Positions 61,632 through 64,000 of a DNA stretch of 64,000 bases are shown here, piece after piece. The notes under the pieces are model-generated. The model saw nothing but the letters and a program-made list of their open reading frames with translations. It was not told the DNA's origin and made no database searches. Numbering within the stretch: the stretch's first letter is position 1; each line of letters begins with the position of its first letter. The position numbers were made by a program, and so were the translations under genes. Source of the DNA: Ephydatia muelleri (lineage: Eukaryota; Porifera; Demospongiae; Spongillida; Spongillidae). The DNA lies in assembly GCA_013339895.1 (NCBI GenBank), contig JABACO010000001.1:14759604-14823603 (forward strand), written 5' to 3'.

Positions 61632-62655
61632 CTGTAACCATAGAGAGGGATTGGAAGCTAGGCCAATTAACACAATGTAACACCTACACTCCTCGATACG
61701 GCGGAAGCATACCGGAAGTAGCTTATTCAGGGTTATTAAGGTGTAATACGCGTGCGGCTTTGAAATCATGAATCCCTGTGACCATAGATTATTTAGAGAG
61801 GGATTGGAAGCATGTCACGTGAGCGCATGGTTCTATAATAGCAGACACTCCGTGATACGGTTGTTCACACCTTCAATTTTGACAAAAAGAGGCGTCTAGC
61901 GATCTACTACTTGTAAGCGTTTTATCATTTCTTCTACATAACCTCGAAAGCAGTGAGAGTTTTGCCATCCTTTTTGTTGTTGTTCAAGTATCATTTACAC
62001 GATAAGCGGCGTATTTTCAAACCTTGCAGCACTTCTATCCCTCCAAGTCCTTAACAGTTTGAGATACGCGTTTTTTTTGAAGTTGTTCTTGTAAGGTTAA
62101 TGATTTCTGCGTGCCATGATGTATTTTTTATTATTGGGTGACCTTCCGTTGATGTAAAACACATAGTTGAACCTTCAGAAGGTGTCGCGAGAAGTTGCGA
62201 GGAGTCAATTCACTACTATCCCGTGATCTCAGCCATCCTATACGTCTGTTTGTTTTAAAAGATATGTTCGTGTAGCGTGGTCTACGCTGCGTACCACTGT
62301 GTAATTAGTTTTTAAGATAATGCTTCAGTTTTGATGGTGCGTAGCTTTGTATTTGTAGCATTGATACGCGTACTTTGACGTTTTCTTCTCTCGATGACCA
62401 CGACATCAAACTTTGTGCCGTTTCAATAGCGCACCTAGCCTTTGGACTGTTAATCTTAAAGTCTTCATCGTTTATAAGACGCACTCAAAGCCACGAAGGA
62501 TATGGTCACAGGGATTCATGATTTCACGCGTATTACACCTTAATAACCCTGAATAAGCTACTTCCGGTATGCTTCCGCCGTATCGAGGAGTCGAGTGTAG
62601 GTGTTACATTGTGTTAATTGGCCTAGCTTCCAATCCCTCTTTAAATAATCTATGA
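61632..62655. mobile_element. TIR element of the AGAGGGATTGGAA family with a duplicated end
   Basis: Right end 62505-62655, reversed, reads CATAGATTATTTAAAGAGGG then ATTGGAAGCTAGGCCAATTA. The left end at about 61788 has CATAGATTATTTAGAGAGGG then ATTGGAAGC. Just outside it, 61632-61780 is an inverted duplicate of the whole 150-bp right end (AACACAATGTAACACCTACA, CGGCGGAAGCATACCGGAAG, GCTTATTCAGGGTTATTAAG). No transposase inside. Related to the elements at 7685 and 8687. Confidence 0.75.
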
Positions 62656-62659
62656 TACA

Positions 62660-63000
62660 ATTTGAATTACAATTATAATTGAACCGATGCACAAACTTAT
62701 CGGCTATTATGCGTCACTTGCACTGGAGATGTGGAGCGCATCAATTAGGCACAATGATGCATGCAGGGATCGAACTACTTATGCCCTTCATGCTTTCATC
62801 TTCTGAGATGCAGGTGTTATGGTATGTGAATTTAGTAGCGTAGGGTATATATGTTCGGCAGTGGGTAGTGTTCGGCCCTACATGTATGTGCATATCTTGG
62901 AAGGAGTAGATATGGCCTTCTCCCTACAGTAGTACAGTTGGCCATCTCTCTATAATTGTGCACATCTCCCTGTACTGTAACCAGTGGTAGCCTTCTCCCT
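62660..63000. other. No gene recognised
   Basis: Unique sequence without coding or repeat signal that I can identify. Confidence 0.4.
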
Positions 63001-63004
63001 TTAC

Positions 63005-63335
63005 TCCCGACCTGTTAATTGCCCGTCTCCTTATACTGTTGGTCTTCTTCCTATATTGTTAGACTGGTGGCTTTCTCCCTGTACTGCTGGTCTTCTCCCT
63101 ATACTGTTCGCCTTGTCTTTATACTTTTGGCCTTATACTGTTGGTCTTCTCCCTATACTGTTGGCCTTCTCCCGATACTGTTGGCCTTCTCCCTATATAC
63201 TGTTGGCTTTCTCCCTATACTGTTGGCTTTCTCCCTATACTATTGGCCTTCTCCCTATACTGTTGGCCTTCTCCCTATTCTGTTGGCCTTGTTGAGTGTG
63301 GATATGGTATACTGTTGGCCTTCTCCCTGGGTTAT
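63005..63335. repeat. About 20-bp minisatellite
   Basis: Around 14 irregular copies of GGCCTTCTCCCTATACTGTT. Frames across it are artefacts. Confidence 0.9.
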
Positions 63336-63776
63336 TCAAATTAGGGGCAAACCAGGGGTGGATAGGGGGTGGGAGTGGTAAATCCCTGCCCTGTCCAATA
63401 CCATACACTGTATATGGACTACAACTGGTACAGGCCTGCACATCCGGTTGGTGTGGCCAAAGCAACTCCAGCAGCTTGAAGACATTACAAGTCATGCACA
63501 CATCCCAGGCTGCTCCAAATGTTACTGCTCTGAACGCTGTGATTGTACTGTCCAATCCAAACGGCCTGCTGATCCAGTATGATGTGTGGGATAGGGGGGG
63601 CACCTTTCTTGGGGAAACCCCACCCTTTGGAAGTGTTTAATCTCCGATTATTATATATACCCCACCCCCGATTTACAGTGAACACGACTTGTATTTGTAG
63701 CCCCCGCTCACGCCGCATGCTGTGTAAGTACATGTAGGTGCCACACCCCCTGTATTGCAATGAAAATCAATGTGAG

Positions 63777-63778
<2 letters not shown>
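63336..63778. other. No gene recognised
   Basis: No conserved domain seen in either strand. Confidence 0.4.
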
Positions 63779-63813
<35 letters not shown>

Positions 63814-63935
63814 CATATGTATTCATGCATACTCACATTCACACATGTATCACTCGCACACATACTCACATACATGTACATGTATATGCACACTGTCGTG
63901 TGTGTGTGTGTGTGTGTGTGTGCGTGTGTGTGTGT
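63779..63935. repeat. GT/CA-rich microsatellites
   Basis: GT tracts at 63781-63811 and 63897-63932 with CACACATA-type sequence between. Confidence 0.9.
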
Positions 63936-64000
63936 ATTTGTGTATGGTTGTCACATCTTGGTCCCTTTCACAGCACCATTGGGGGTTTCAAGCCCTCAGC

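Overview
This looks like animal nuclear DNA. It has intron-rich genes separated by only 100-200 bp (MCM2, an AUH-type enoyl-CoA hydratase, and the stem of an axonemal dynein heavy chain close to DNAH6), a NOL4-like gene typical of Metazoa, and many DNA transposons. Compact genes, short introns and heavy TG/CA microsatellites fit an early-branching animal such as a sponge. That placement is inference.

Layout. 1-1.77 kb: AT-rich and purine-rich repeats. 1.77-7.68 kb: a decayed hAT element, into which a nearly intact Ginger-type transposon (3179-7513, 4-bp target duplication) has inserted. It encodes an integrase fused to a Ser/Thr-rich repeat region, a Ulp1-like protease and a PHD finger. 7.7-10.1 kb: small terminal-inverted-repeat (TIR) elements. 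10.7-16.5 kb: copy A of a large inverted duplication, holding a RING-type gene remnant and MCM2 exons 1-7. MCM2 runs 13828-22402 (19 coding exons). AUH follows at 22583-27396; its 3.4-kb intron 4 contains a NOL4-like gene (- strand) and an intronless ECI1-like gene (+ strand). The dynein gene starts at 27535 and is cut by a 1000-base N gap (32383-33382). After the gap the dynein does not continue. Instead copy B (about 35.08-41.46 kb) repeats copy A in inverted orientation and ends just before MCM2 exon 8.

42-64 kb is mobile-element and satellite DNA: a broken DDE transposase gene, a 151-bp satellite with a six-unit higher-order repeat, a 6.6-kb CACTA-like element with perfect 25-bp TIRs and a 3-bp target duplication, a gutted Ty3/gypsy remnant, and several minisatellites.

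Four genes need a one-base frame change near short homopolymers, and the dynein needs two, so either the assembly has residual indels or some copies are decaying. Copies A and B differ by clean transposon insertions that define the elements' ends. The single-copy genes do housekeeping work: replication licensing (MCM2), leucine and fatty-acid catabolism (AUH, ECI1) and ciliary motility (dynein).
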